Source: Macrophomina tecta (lineage: Eukaryota; Ascomycota; Dothideomycetes; Botryosphaeriales; Botryosphaeriaceae). From it: 64,000 nucleotides of DNA. The stretch lies in assembly GCA_024180945.1 (NCBI GenBank), contig JAKSGN010000002.1, positions 248,001 to 312,000 on the forward strand. Reading direction: 5' to 3'. Within the stretch, counting starts at the first letter, position 1, and each line of letters starts with the position of its first letter. This document shows, piece after piece, positions 32,920-45,240 of the stretch. The notes beneath the pieces were generated by a model. That model ran no database searches. It was given only the letters and a program-made list of their open reading frames with translations, and had not been told where the DNA came from. The position numbers were made by a program, and so were the translations under genes.

Positions 32920-35047
32920 TCACACACCCTCGCTGATGATCCCGTTCCCACCTTGTCCTGGCTTCCTTTTCTCACCTGGTCGACACCGCCCCATCGCCAC
33001 CACTCCATGCCCAATCCCATCACCACTCCCTCCGCGCCTATCCCCCACACCCACCTCCTGCGTCACCACCGGCGGCGCTGCTCCCGCACACCTCGGCACC
33101 ATCCCTGTTCTGTAACCCCCACCACCACCACCACCACCACCCTCCACCTCCTCGTTCTGCCCCCTGGCCTCCGCCGCTCCAAAATCCCTCGCATCAGTTC
33201 CACCCCCTTCATGCGTACACCAAACCACCGGCACCTGCCGCACCATCCCACGTTCCCTCGGCGACGGCGGCATCGGCGGCTGCGGCGTATAACGCGCCGC
33301 CATGCTTCCCACGAACGCGGGTGCCGAACTGCTCGACGTCCTGCGCTGCTCTCTGCTGCTCGGGCCGTCCATGCGCAGGCGGGCGTGCGTGCGGAAGTAG
33401 TCGTCGAGGCCGTCGCAATCGCTGCCATTGTTTGCGTGCGGTAGACAGGGCGAGGAAGGCGAGGGGAATATGTCTTCGAGGTCGAGCATGTTGAGGGCGG
33501 CGAGGTCAGCGCTGAGGGAGCGGGCGCCGGTGCGCGGGTGGGAGCTGCAGCGGCGGTGGTGGGGCGGGTTTTTACGCCTGGAAGAGTTGCTTGTGGAGGT
33601 TGTTGAAGCAGTTGTTATTGTGGGGGCGCGGGAGAGGCGTTTTTGCGTGGTCGGGAAGGAGGCACAGCGAAGGCCGAGGCGGCGGAAGAGGGCTTTGAGG
33701 AGTGGGCTGAGGGTCGACATGCAGGCTGCTATGACGCCGATTGTGATTTCCAGCTGGTACCAGAAGGGGACAAAGGCCCAGCGCCTGTGTAGGGTTAGCG
33801 AGGGGTGGTGGATGAGTACCAAAATAGAGGCAACGTGCCAGGACGGGTTCTTCTCCAACAACGTGCCCATGTCGATATAAGATTGAGTGAGGTGTGTGCT
33901 TCTAATCAGTGAAGCTGCGATGGGGATGAGCCCGGCAATGAAGATGATGCAGACTGCCAGTTTTTGTTGTACGTGAATCCGATGTTTGTAGACAAGAGGT
34001 ATCGGCAAGAGGAATAAGATCAAATCGGTGAAAGAATTCAGAAAGCTGGCGACTGACGACCATAGCATGATATTGACGCAGCCTTTCGGGCGTAGTTGCA
34101 TTTGCCAGAATCGATCGACAGGAACACACTGAAGGACGTGTACCTTTGCAATTGTCGTGTGAGCACAAGTCTGCTCGGATTAAGTCAAGTGACTCACAAC
34201 GACGTCCACCATGAGGCGCATGAGAATGAAAACCATGACTGCCCAAATTACAGCACGGCATTCCTTGCCAAATGTCGTGGCACCACGCATCATGCGGAGG
34301 ATCAAACAGCATACGGATTCGTGGATGGTGCTACTGATGTTAATAAAGTACTGAACCGGGTCTCTGTAAGACACACAACAAAGTAAAATAGGAATTCAGA
34401 ACGAACATCCATCGGTACTACACTTCAGTAAGTTATAAGTTGAAGCCAATAGGGGTAGTCGCTACGGCGACGAATCCGAAACTTACCATCTGCGACTTAT
34501 TAAGTTGTTCTAAGGTCAGTTTAGAGGTATGTTTGCCCCAGCCATAGGCTACCTGCATCAGCATAAAAACTGTTCCTAGGGTCATGAGCAACTATTGCAG
34601 TAGTCAGTGGATGATGAAAAGCCGGGAATTCCAAGGTAAATCTAACAGTGGCGACAATTATGAGGTAATCGTCCGCGCCATGTGTCTTCGAGATGCAGCA
34701 TCGCACGTGTAAGCTGTGAAAGGTGCTTAGAGGCTTCAGCCTTGAAGGTACTTAGTGGACAGGCCTTACCGAAGAGCTACAAATACTAGCGCAGAGACAT
34801 AGAGGATGGCACTTGTGTAAGCGATTGAGGGGCCTCTACTGGAGTCATGCGAATGGAATCTGCGGTTCCGTCAGTGGACGCCACAGCTCTCAAGTGAACG
34901 CTTCGAATACACTCACGGATTGTTCTCAGCGGTTTCGGTAGTTGACTTCACGGCAGTGGAAGATGGTGGAAGAAACGAAAGGGAAGGAGTTGGGCCCGAA
35001 CTCCATTCCGCGTGACTGGTCTCGAGACGCATGCTCCCGACTGCCAT
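32920..35047 (-). CDS. Pth11-like fungal 7TM (rhodopsin-fold) membrane protein, long tail
   Basis: Six exons (34917-35047, 34770-34859, 34647-34713, 34487-34591, 34198-34350, 32920-34143) give 589 residues in phase throughout. The fungal rhodopsin-domain pattern is clear: SAILYVSALVFVALRLHVRC, THGADDYLIIVATLLMTLG, QVAYGWGKHT, HVLQCVPVDRFW, NIMLWSSVASFLNSFTDLIL, KLAVCIIFIAGLIPIAASLI and WYQLEITIGVIAACMSTLSP. A cytosolic tail of about 240 residues is Ser/Pro/Arg rich, with a poly-glycine run coded by CAC-repeat DNA on the other strand. Intron 34351-34486 is long (136 bp). The acceptor at 34144 (GCAAAG) is chosen over a nearby CTTCAG because it keeps LQCVPVDRFW; a further intron may hide near 33830, where an 18-residue stretch does not fit the family. 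Such proteins sense surfaces or ligands, and the ligand is unknown. Confidence 0.75.
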
Positions 35048-35450
35048 AGGAGATAAGGTAGGTATTTAGTGAAGCATGCTGCTGCTAAAAATAGCACAGG
35101 AAAAGAACATAACCAGGTGAGATCTGGCGCCAAGTGAAGGATAACGGGTGGCCGAGTGGCAACTATGTCCTACGTGCACCGCTGAGATGGCTGCCGCTGG
35201 GGTTAGGGCGTACATCGGTTGTGCTTGCCGTGCCTGGAAGTATGCTTCCCCTGCAGCAGGAAGCTTGCTGCTCCAGAAAATCCCGCTCGCCTTTCACAAT
35301 GCCGAAATGTGCTTGAGTCAAATGCTGATTTTTTATGTCGTCAAACATTTTACGACCAAAGAATACATTAAGCGTTATGTGATTTTATTCCGTTTGGTCC
35401 AGAGACCGGGCAAGTTAGGGCAGGGAGGCCGTGTGTACCAAATTCATATG
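35048..35450. other. Intergenic region between the 7TM gene and the Zn2Cys6 gene
   Basis: About 400 bp of unique sequence that must contain the 7TM gene promoter and the 3' end of the regulator gene. No specific element was recognised. Confidence 0.5.
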
Positions 35451-37882
35451 CTAGAAAAGCCCGAAATTCCCCTCTTGCTGATTGCCCATGACAGAGACGA
35501 ACGACTCAAGGTCCAAATTCGAAAGGTCGAAATTCCAATCCATCGATGGCCACGTGGCGTCCAGCACATCGCTCGCTACACTTGGCGCACTCTGTTCGAA
35601 CGAACCGAATCCTGGCGGAGTTTCCAGATCCGGCTGGGCGGGATCTGTGCCCGGAACTGCACCGGAGGCTGAAGCATTCAGCATTGCTTCCTGAGGCGCG
35701 AATCCATGCTGCTGAGTTCCGTTTGGAACGGGTCCTCCGGGTAGGCCCGCGCCAGCCGAATCTAAGTTGTCGGTCAGTCCTGTCAACACCTCAACCTTGC
35801 ATCGCATTTGGTCGATTGCCGCAATGATGCTGGTGATGGGCTCTCTGGGGGTAATGTGTCGTAGTGCACGGATGCCCCGGTTGATGTAGCGAATATGACG
35901 GCGGGTGGCATTCCGGTCGTGGAGCGCTGCGAGGATTAAGACAAAGCAGGCACTCTCCAGGAAGAAACAGTTATTGCAGATACCCTCAAGAGGGTTAGTT
36001 TTCAGTTGCAGTAAGCGCACAGGCATGTACTCACCTCCGCACCAGGCCCGGTCCCAAATACAATCTCACCGAGCAATACTATTGACCGAGCTGCATCTAC
36101 AGTATATTCGCACGCCTCCAGTAAGGGAGGGATGTTGAAAGGATTAGACTTCGAACCGCTATCTTTGCCCTCGAATTCGGCTCGTCTCTTCAATTCGACA
36201 AAGAGAAGAAGAAATGGACGGAACGCAAGCAAAAGCGTGTAATGATACACTGGCCCTGTCAGTCCGGGGGCACTTGTCCGATTAAGCTGAAACTCTCGGC
36301 ACCATGGTGGAATTCCACCGGTACCCAGCTTGCCGATTGCACTCAGGGGAATTTACGACTTACAGTAGGAAATGACCGCGCGGGTCACAAATTTCTCGTC
36401 TCTTTCAGTGCCAAGATGTGATCCGATAGTGAAGCCAAGATCATCCTTGGCTGTTTGGGCGAAACTGCGCAACCTATTGCGGATGCGATGAGCGCTCTTC
36501 AAATCAGCGCTTACTGATGAGTCATGATGATTGTATAAATGTTGAACGCTACGGAGAAGCTCAGAGACAGTGACTTGTGCCGACATGAAAGAGGGCCGTT
36601 CCGGCTGCGCAAGGCCAACATCCTCCAAAGATAGCGATGCGGGCCTGCCAAGTCCGGAGCAAATGAGGCTGAAGATACTAGGTGAGCAACGAGGGGGCGC
36701 TGAGACTTCGAGAAGAACATACCTCTCCAGGCAGAACAACGACCAGCATGTCCTACTGGCCTCGGAGCATTCCTTGAGAGACTGCCGGCTTGTGGGACTA
36801 CCCCTGTGCATACCGGCGGCAAAGGCCTTGCGGATAGCACTGCCGAGGTAGAGGTAACTCGAGTTTGGGTTCCCTACATTGAACTCGCAATAGGCGTGCC
36901 CACCAGATCAGCTGTGTTCGAGTACAGGGCGGTAGCGGCGCGGTAAGACTTATCATCAAGAGGGCAATCTGAACTGCTCTTATGTGAACGACATGCAACA
37001 ATGACTCGGCCTCTGTGCGAGCTTGGGCCAGCAGTGTCTTCCTCCACAAGTCATGCTGAGTGGGACAAGCGCCTATGGCCATGACAACAATGACGAGCGC
37101 TCTTTCCGAGGGGTCGATCTTGGCGTCGTCACCGTAGCCATAGAGCTTCTCAAAGTTCAAGCACAGCTGCTCGGCAGACAGGAAGGGGAGATGGAGGTGG
37201 GCAGTGGACAGGTAGTTTTGCAGGAATGTTCGGGCGAGGTCATGTCTCAGGAACATGGGATTCGTCTCGCGTTGGCCGGGGGCGTTGCCAAAGGCCAGGC
37301 CTTGGTACTTGTAGACGTCGATACTCTCGTTGCCATTCTGGACTTCCTCGACATGGGCGCCTGGGCGCGGAACCTCTTCATGGGCGGTCAGGTGAGTATG
37401 CAGGTGTTGCAAAAAGGAGAAGTTGGACGAGGAGCCGTAGTACAGCTGCAGGACGCAGGAGGGAGAGTCAGCAGGCACGTGGGTCGCACGGATGTTTTTG
37501 TAGATGTGATAGCGGGGAGGGGCCTCAGAGAAGGCGGAGGAGTCGGCATTGCTGCTCTCGCGGTCGGCAGAGTGGTCATGGTCCTCCTCCTCCGGCTTGG
37601 GCAGCGGCTGGGCAGGCTGGTCCTTGGGCGGCGGGGCAGGGTTGGTGGAGGAGCGGCCGATGCGCCTCCGGATAAAGGACCTGTAGGAGCAGACGGTGTT
37701 GCGCCTGCTGCACACATTGCACGGGCTGAGGCCGTTGCATTTCTGCTTCCTCCTCCGGCATTCCTCGCAGGCCTTGGAGATCTTGGGCCCGCGAAGGGAG
37801 GCTGCGGCGGCGAGGCGTCAGTACGAGCAGGGCGATCCAGCTGAATCAGGCGCACAGTACCTGCCGGCAGAGGCTCGTCCAT
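35451..37882 (-). CDS. Zn2Cys6 fungal-specific transcription factor (one exon junction unresolved)
   Basis: A 22-nt first exon (37861-37882, MDEPLPA) is spliced by a 59-bp intron to SLRGPKISKACEECRRRKQK, with CNGLSPCNVCSRRNTVCSYR completing the six cysteines of a binuclear zinc cluster. The fungal TF (middle homology) domain follows: YLSTAHLHLPFLSAEQLCLN, RALVIVVMAIGACPTQHDLW, AVQIALLMIS, then GNPNSSYLYLGSAIRKAFAA with GMHRGSP, SRTCWSLFCLE-S and LGRPASLSLEDV, and LYHYTLLLAFRPFLLLFVEL. Later introns (36669-36722, 36250-36363, 35985-36034) splice cleanly. Between ALLMIS (about 36950) and EFNVGNPNSS (about 36886) no canonical donor and acceptor pair keeps the frame, so there is either an unusual intron or a small indel there. 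The C-terminus is acidic and aromatic (SMDWNFDLSNLDLESF), like an activation domain. Target genes are unknown. Confidence 0.75.
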
Positions 37883-39006
37883 CTGGCTGCCTGCCTGGTC
37901 TGGTCGGTTGTCGTTCGTGGGCGGAGATACGGATTTGACCGGCCTTTCTGTCGGATTTGTCGGAGAGACGGGACGGCTTGCCCTCTTTTGTTGTGCTCCG
38001 TCACGTGACCGCTCGCTTGCAACTCCGCTTGCGGCAGCCCCGCCAACGCCGGCCTCCCGCTCCCTTGCTTCAACACCCTCTCTGACCTCAACCCCGCCGC
38101 GGCGTCTGGACATCTCTCCGGCCTTTTCTCACTCTCACGCCGCTCAAGAATCTCTCAGCCGCGCGTTGCTCCTTCGACCCGTTTCCTGCGACTCCGTTCC
38201 ATCACTGTCGCTGCTGGCCGCACCTGGACTGCCTGCATTTCCATTCCGTCTCCGGCCTCTTGGCAAACTCACCGTCATCGTTCGCCATGTCGACGATTGC
38301 GGCTTGCGTCACCTCCTGTGCTACGCTCCGCCTATCACAGCCTTGACTCCAGATCATGGCCATCCATCAGCCACCATGATCCACCTGCGTCTCCCACCAG
38401 ATCAAGTAATCCGACAACGAGGAATCACCGCCAAGACTTACCATGGGCCGTTGCCTCCTTCCGTCGGAATCTCTGCCCTGGCTAATTGTCACTCGATGCG
38501 AGTGGACAGTAGCCCGATGCTACTGTATTCGCATCTCCTGGCACGCGCTCATCTTGCTGCCGAATGCTGTGGGACTGCCCCGCCCAGTGGCGCTGTCAAC
38601 GGCAAAGCGACGCCATTTAGATGAACATGAGAGCGGCCGTATGTCCTCTGCTTCATATCTCGTAGCCACGAACCCACAAGATGCTGGTGCAAATCTCTCA
38701 GTTCCTTGCAAGAGCTACATGCGCCAATCCTCGGACCTAGCACATTGGAATGAAGGCTTTGCCGATCCTGCCTCTCACTGGCTGGGAGGCCGATCATGCC
38801 TTCCGTCTGCCGGAATTCCCTTCTTCAGCTCGTATTTCGAAGGAAATGGCGCTGAAGATGCTTGTCTTTCACGCCATATCTTCTTTGGCTTTTGTTTGCT
38901 ACATCAACTGCGTATAAATTCCGGGCAGTCCACTCCATAAAGAATAGGGACCCCGGCAGCTGACACTCGCAAGGCTTTTGAGGGCCGCTCTCACTGAATT
39001 TCGGCC
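37883..39006. other. Shared upstream region of the regulator and the aspartic protease
   Basis: About 1.1 kb between divergent starts. C/T-rich DNA lies next to the regulator and a TATA box next to the protease. Open frames here do not resemble proteins. Confidence 0.55.
38913..38918 (+). promoter_or_regulatory. Probable TATA box of the aspartic protease gene
   Basis: TATAAA lies about 90 bp upstream of the protease start codon, a normal distance for a highly regulated secreted-enzyme gene. Assignment rests on position and sequence only. Confidence 0.55.
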
Positions 39007-40311
39007 ATGCATTCGTCCATCCTCTCTACCATTTTTCCGGCGCTCTCTGTAGCTGCTGCTGTCGCCGCTCCTCAGGAGCTTGGAGAAACTTTCACAGTCG
39101 ACCAAGTCCTGAAGGCGAGGATCCTCAAAAATGGACCGCTGGCCATGGCAAAGACATACCTCAAATACGGACTCAATGTTCCAGATGCTGTGTCCTTGGC
39201 TGTTGCAAATGTGGCAGCCGCCGCCGCCGCCGCCGGCTCCGGTGACATTTCCGAAAGATCCGTGGCTGCAGCTCCTTCAGACCCGTTCGACTCGCTGTAT
39301 CTCTCTCCCGTGACGCTTGGATCGGATACTCTCCAACTCTATCTTGACACGGGCTCCGCAGATTTGTATGCGTGTATCTGGGGCTGCGTTCTGTGCTAAG
39401 CTAATCGCCTCGCTTTCAGATGGGTCTTCTCCACTCTCATGGCCGCAGAGTCAGCCAATGGTCAGACTCTCTACAACCCATCAAGGTCAGGCACACTTCT
39501 GCCTCAGCAATCCTGGGCTGTCACCTATGGCGATGGCAGCGGCGCTTCAGGTCTCGTCTATGCAGACAAGGCTGTGGTTGGAGAAGTCACTGCGACCCGA
39601 CAAGCTGTAGAGGCCGCCACAAGTGCATCGTCTTTGTTTATTCAAGACACAAACAGTGACGGAATCATGGGCCTGGCTTTCAGCAGCATCAACTCCGTCC
39701 GGCCCTCTCCGCAGAGAACCTTCTTTGATACAGTGAAATCCCAGCTGGCAAGGCCTCTGTTCACTGCGCTTCTGAAGAAAGGAGCCGCTGGCAAGTACGA
39801 TTTCGGCTTTGTTAACGCCTCATCCTACACTGGAGCTATTACATACACGAACGTACTCACCACGCCCAAACCTGGATTCTGGAGTTTCAACGCAACCGGC
39901 TACTCTGTAGGGAATGGAAACATCGTTACAAAGAACATTCCAGGCATTGTGGACACTGGGACTACCCTGTTCTACTTACCCTCCGACGTCGTGGCAGCTT
40001 ACTATGGTAAGATTCCTGGAGCATATTCCAGTTCTTACTTCGGTGGTTGGATCCTTCCTTGTACTTCAACGCCTCCAGCTTTCAGTTCTGTCATTGGCGG
40101 TTCTCTCATCACAATGCCTGGAGCACACCTCATTTATGGTGCGGTCGACGCATCAAACAACTGTTATGGAGGCATCCAAGAGAACACTGGGATTGGGTTC
40201 TCTATCTACGGCTTAATCTTTCTGAAGTCTCAGTTTGTCGTCTTTGACCAAACGACCAGCACCGCCCCGAGAATCGGGTTTGCAAAGCAACCGGGCGTTT
40301 CCTATACGTAA
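39007..40311 (+). CDS. Secreted pepsin-type aspartic protease (family A1)
   Basis: Two exons (39007-39365, 39420-40311; 54-bp intron splitting the first active-site motif) give 416 residues. A signal peptide (MHSSILSTIFPALSVAAAVA) is followed by a propeptide of about 75 residues with a run of alanines coded by GCC repeats. The two catalytic aspartates sit in LYLDTGSADLWVFS and GIVDTGTTLFYLP. The flap tyrosine is in WAVTYGDGSGASG. Near the end, CYGGIQENTGIGFSIYGLIF and VVFDQTTSTAPRIGFAKQ are typical of penicillopepsin/aspergillopepsin-like enzymes. It should be secreted as a zymogen and activated at acid pH, cleaving proteins between hydrophobic residues. The active-site residues are all intact. 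Confidence 0.93.
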
Positions 40312-42612
40312 AGCAAGTGCATCTTCGGAACTTTGGCAGTGGCCGCTGTGTCAAGAGTCTGCCAGACATGGTGGCTGATCTATTTCGTTTCAATCGCTTC
40401 AGGCAAGCCAAACTGAAAACCCTTTCCTTGGCATCTCATTAAGAATGGAATAATCGAGTCTCGTCATGCCTTTGGCCTCTATCCTTCGCTTCATTGCAAT
40501 TGATCCGTTAAACGTTTCGTCGCAGATTCTTTCATTCAATGCACTGCAAGCCAAGGCCATTTTGTGATTGAAAAGCAGAAGCAGATCTACTCAGATCGTT
40601 AGAGAGGATGCTACATGTGCAGTCGTGGTGTTTACACAGTTGCCACCCCACCGGCGGCTCCGGATTCGAAATGGCCCATCTTTTTCAACCCGCAATTCAG
40701 TTCGCTCTCGCATTAAGCCACACTTGCGCCATCATCCTGAAAAGTATAAGTACCTCAGCCGCTTCTAGCGTTGGCTAGAAATCCTTCAGGGCCTCCCTCC
40801 ACACGCAAGCAGACCGAGGCTGGCGTTATGTCCAGCGCTTGCCGTATAAGCGGCAATGGATTTCACTCGGAGGTTTTTGCCACTCCGGCCAAGGCGCCAT
40901 TGTGCGGGCGTGTTGGCGCCTTCTGCAGCAAATAAGACTCACCTGCTGCAATCGCCGTAGCCGTAACCAACTGCAGCGCGGCTTGTCTTTTTGCCAGAGT
41001 TTAGGGCTCAGCCACTTGTGTGAGTGGCACGCTACGTACCGACACCACCTCTAATTGCCGCGCATGGACAAGTGCGACGAAAGTTCAAGCCCAGCGCGAC
41101 CCTGAAGCGCGAAGGGTTCGGAAATTTCTACTAGTTTTCTGCGGCATCTCCAGAGAAGTTCTCATCAGATTTGGCCGCTTCTCAAGGTCTACACTGTCGG
41201 GTTTCCCTTGCATTTATCCGGCTGTGGATGCTCAAGAGACGTGCTGCATGACAGTTCATCAGATGTAGCGGTCATCACCACCAACGAACGCCTTCCATGT
41301 ATCGACGAACGGCTGAGGAAGGAGAGCGTTTAGCTCGTTTAAAATGTAATCCTAGAGGTGCGACTTGCGCTAGAATCCCACGGAGTAATCCCCGAAAGTC
41401 GCAAAGCTTCCTGGCTTGGAGGAAGATCGACGGACTGCGGATGGTTCATCGGGCTGTGTCCACCGCTTGCTCCCGTTCGCCACTGGTTTCCCTGCGGATT
41501 GCGGAGTGCTTATCCCCCCATGCACGAATTCGTTCATAGTCGACGCTGCTGGGGCGATGGAGATGATGAGAGCTTACTCGCACCAATGGGAACGGTGACC
41601 GAGGCCCATAGCTGGCAATCTGGGCGTCAGGCTAAGCTTTTAGCGCTTGCGCAGTTCCCGTGGCGCGGATGGGCCACTGGCGGCGTGAACCGCAGGTGAA
41701 TCAAGGATCACTGTGATCGCTGGAGAGGAGTAGTGTATCACTTCATTTCAAAGCGCGGGAATAACGATTGACAAGCGGGTCACGCACATTCTTTTGGTCC
41801 ACGTGTTCGCCCTGACAGAGAGCCCCAGCAGCCCTGTGGGTAAACTTCCGGCCACGCACCATTTCGAATAGAATCAATCATTGTTACAGTTTTGAGGCCT
41901 TGTGTCTGTGGGCTCCAACCCTGGTCAACCCGCGGCCTTATGCTCCGCGGGAAGCTATGTAGGAACGCCTAATCGTGCCGTTCGCGACTTGGCAGCTCCT
42001 AGCATGGCCTTGGCCGACCTCAGAGCGCAATTTGTCTGTATTGGTCACAAGGAATTGCCCTCGTACGAGTACGATGACTGGGCAGGATTCGCCGAAAAAG
42101 AACAGATCCGGATTTGCACTCCACAGCCGGATATGACATGGCGCCAACGTTGAGCTTCCATTCAGCCCTTGGGCAAACTCCTTGCTAGAGCAGCAGTAGC
42201 TGCCATGTTTCATCCGCCAGGGGAGCCCGCTACCGGCAAGAAGGTTACCCGATCCGGGCCATCACTCAAAGCTTGTCAGCCGCGGGCAAGGGTCTCGCCC
42301 AGTGGATCTCGCGCTTGTCGAGCTTTAGTAAGGGCAAGGACGCCTCCCATTGACCTTCCCGCCCCTCTGATACCATATCGCCTAGTCCCACAAAGCTCCA
42401 TCTGGACGGATCGGCGGCCGGTCCGTTCGCTTCCATAACTGGGTGCTTTGCCTCGGGACGGCCCAAAGGCTCCGTATATCACGTATCACCCGCATCCTCC
42501 ACAGTAGCCAGCCGGACGTGGAGACTTTTGCCCACATCTCCAGGATCTCATTCGGGCCGCCGCTGATATCGCCCATTCTGTCTTTCCTGGTTCACCTTGT
42601 TCAGCGGTCAAG
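40312..42612. other. 2.3-kb gene-free stretch
   Basis: Read on both strands: only short unrelated frames, no repeats of note, no transposon ends and no convincing tRNA. It may include the promoter of the downstream 7TM gene, with C/T-rich DNA at about 42500-42600. Confidence 0.5.
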
Positions 42613-44141
42613 ATGCTGTCCTCCGCCGAGATCGCGCCCAGCGCTCGTCAAGCCGCCATCACCACGACAGCAGTCACGGTCCTGTCATTTGTCTTTCTCA
42701 GCTTGAAAGTTGCGACGAGAGCGAAGGTGCAAAACCGGCTAGGATGGGACGACGGACTGGCTATCATCGCTTATGTCTTCGCAATCCCTTTAGCCGTCAC
42801 TATCTGGAAGCGTGGGTACTTTTTTTCAGTACGTGCCAGTCTAGAAGCTGACAACTTGAGCAGAAGCACAGAACGGAATGGGCCTTTATTCAGACACACT
42901 GCAGCCTGAAATGGTGATGACGCAGAACATCTGGTAAGTGTAATTGCACTTTGGTACTCTGGCCTAAAGCTGTCCTCATGTTTTTCGAAATGAATATGAA
43001 CACAACTTCTTGCCACCCAGCAGCCCCCGCCAGTTCATCACCAGCACCAAAACTTCCAACCTGTATCTTATACAACTCACTTTCCAGGTTAGGCTACTAC
43101 AGAGGACTCAGTGCTGACATATCCAAGGTTTTGGGCGTCGATATGGCTCTACGTTTCTGCTATCGGATTTGGCAAGCTCTCGATTCTCACCCAGTATCTC
43201 CGTATCTTCGTCGGGAAAAGGACAAAAATAGCGACCATTACAATGATCGCTATCGTTGTTGGCTACACGATTCAGGGTGATCTTGTTGGTTTCTTCTCAT
43301 GCACCCCTGTACAGAAGTTCTGGAACCGACCTCTGCCGGGCACGTGCGTCAAGGCAGGAGTGTACTACTATATCACTATCGCCATGAACATCATAACGGA
43401 TATTGCCATTGTTATCATCCCGATCCCCGCTCTTCTCAAACTCAACATCCCTACGAACCAGAAATATGGACTCATCTTCGCCTTCGCCCTAGGTGGATTG
43501 TGAGTGGTGCCAGAGGCCAGCAGCTTTAATAAGGCGTCACACTAATGTAGCTTTCTTCAGTGGGTGTGTCATTGCCATAGTTCGCCTCCATGCCATAAAG
43601 GTGTCCCTCGAGTCCCCTGATCCGAACTTCGCCAACTCTCAGCCTTCGACCTGGAGCGTAATCGAAGTGCATGTAAGTGCCCACTTCTTTTTACCCATTT
43701 ATGATCCCTTATGCTCACATGTACTCGTCACTGTAGGTGTACATCATCTGCGCCTGCCTTCCATCGCTCCGCCCCATCTTGGTTCGCATCTTCCCGTACG
43801 CCAGCAGCTTCGGCTCCTCGAACGGCCGGAGCGGCAAGCGGTCGCAGAATCCCCTCACCGCCAACCGCAAGTGGACGCAGACCAATGGCATCAACCGTCT
43901 GTCTTCCAACCCCGGCTCCCTCCGCCCCGACAGTGAGCAGGCCCTCGGCGATGACATCGAGCTCTCTGATACCAAGAGCCTAAAGGGCGGGATCCAGGTG
44001 GTGTCCACGTCCGAAGTGTACTCGGAGAGGGCACCCAGTGGTGTGAGCATGTCTACCAGCACCGGCAGCCGGGATGCGCGATCGCCTGTGCCTCCGGACC
44101 ACTGGGGCTATACCGTCGGCGTGCAGGCGAGTCCGCACTAA
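42613..44141 (+). CDS. Second Pth11-like fungal 7TM (rhodopsin-fold) membrane protein
   Basis: Five exons (42613-42811, 42864-42933, 43128-43499, 43561-43672, 43737-44141) give 385 residues in phase. Conserved features are VLSFVFLSLKVATRAKVQ, LGWDDGLAIIAYVF, NGMGLYSD, NIWFWASIWLYVSAIGFGKL, SILTQYLRIF, IQGDLVGFFSCTPVQKFW, MNIITDIAIVIIPIPALLKL, IFAFALGGFGCVIAIVRL and VYIICACLPSLRPILVRIFP. The third junction uses a 194-bp intron ending in ATATCCAAG, found by requiring both phase and the NIW-FWASIW continuity; the CTGAC branch lies 12 bp upstream. A Ser/Asn-rich cytosolic tail of about 130 residues follows TM7. It belongs to the same family as the 7TM protein at 33-35 kb but is clearly diverged, so it is not a recent duplicate. 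Ligand and pathway are unknown. Confidence 0.85.
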
Positions 44142-45240
44142 CTGTCTCCTTTCTTTATCTTACTTTTCCTTCTTCCCTTTGTCTTCGTAGGACGCAAATA
44201 CCACACATGATTGTATGTATGCATCAGCTCACTGAATGAACACGTTTCTGTCGCCCGCAGTCAATGCTGCTTGAACGCCTATGGACGAGACTTACAAACC
44301 TCATTCAGACTACACATTCTTCAGTTAGCCCCACTCCGTCTTGGGCGTGATATGCCGCGGGGACTCCTAGCGTGCGAAGCACAGGGCGCAGACGCCGGCA
44401 CCGGCGAGCTTGTCGGGCACCACCGGTCGCAGGACGAGCAGGCACTCGATGGTTTAATGTCTGAGGAAGAAGTAGAGCTTGGCGCCGTCGATGCGAAGGT
44501 CCAGCAGGGAGACGAGCGGCACGGTGACGAGGGCCCGCACGAAAATGTTGGTGAGGAAGTGCGTGTCGAGCGCGCGGGTGGGGCGGAAAATGCGGGGAAG
44601 AGGAGGGAGAAGAAGATGGTGTGCTTAAACTGCGTGCGAAGCTAGTTTGCTTTTGGTGGACTGTTAGATGTATGTGGAAGGGTTGTGGTGCTTACAGTGG
44701 CGGCGGCGTGAGGTTGTGGACGGGGTTGTAGAGGGCGAAGGGTCCGGTAAGTAGGTAGGGGTTTTTGGCGGTGGGAGGAGAGGGGGTCGGCGCTGCCGGT
44801 GGTATTAGCGTTATAGGTTATGCTTTCGGAGGATCTGATCACTTTTGGTGCATGTTTGGGGGTAATGATGGTATAATTTGGAGGTTGAAGCTATACGGTA
44901 GGTCTTGGTTCTGAATCCGAAGGTTCTGACGTCGCCAGGTAAGAGCCTGGTGGTGCGGAAACCAGGTGAAAGGAGCCAGGGAGATGATTACGACGTTGAT
45001 CAATCTGTCTTCTAAACTTGGCGTGTGTAATTGCCTGCACTCCAAAATACGGTGCTCATCCATTTCCACGGCATTTCTATCCCTTGTAACCGATTTCGGG
45101 AGGCAAAGATGCCTTACGCCCTCCGAGACTGGGAATATTTTATACGAAGTCCACATGTATAGTAGTGGACCGAGTCCTCTCTATGATCCTTTGTCTTTCC
45201 TTTAGTTCGGTTCTTAATTTGCATAACCACTGCGTCGGCC
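44142..45240. other. Gene-poor stretch between the 7TM gene and the terpene synthase relic
   Basis: Minus-strand translation between about 44430 and 44760 gives hydrophobic and aromatic segments in two frames (for example YLLTGPFALYNPVHNL and LTNIFVRALVTVPLVSLLDL) that could be the remains of a membrane protein with a frameshift, but I cannot assign a family. The rest shows nothing. Confidence 0.35.

Noticed and set aside
35760..35810. Extra short intron near the C-terminus of the Zn2Cys6 factor
   Set aside because: The candidate GT...AG interval is only about 34 bp, below the minimum seen elsewhere in this window.
37023..38113. Frames of 240-270 codons on both strands across the Zn2Cys6 gene
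   Set aside because: Shadows of the regulator exon; the minus frame with six zinc-cluster cysteines is clearly the real one.
38443..38940. 165-codon plus-strand frame upstream of the aspartic protease
   Set aside because: It lies where the protease promoter with its TATA box must be and shows no family resemblance.
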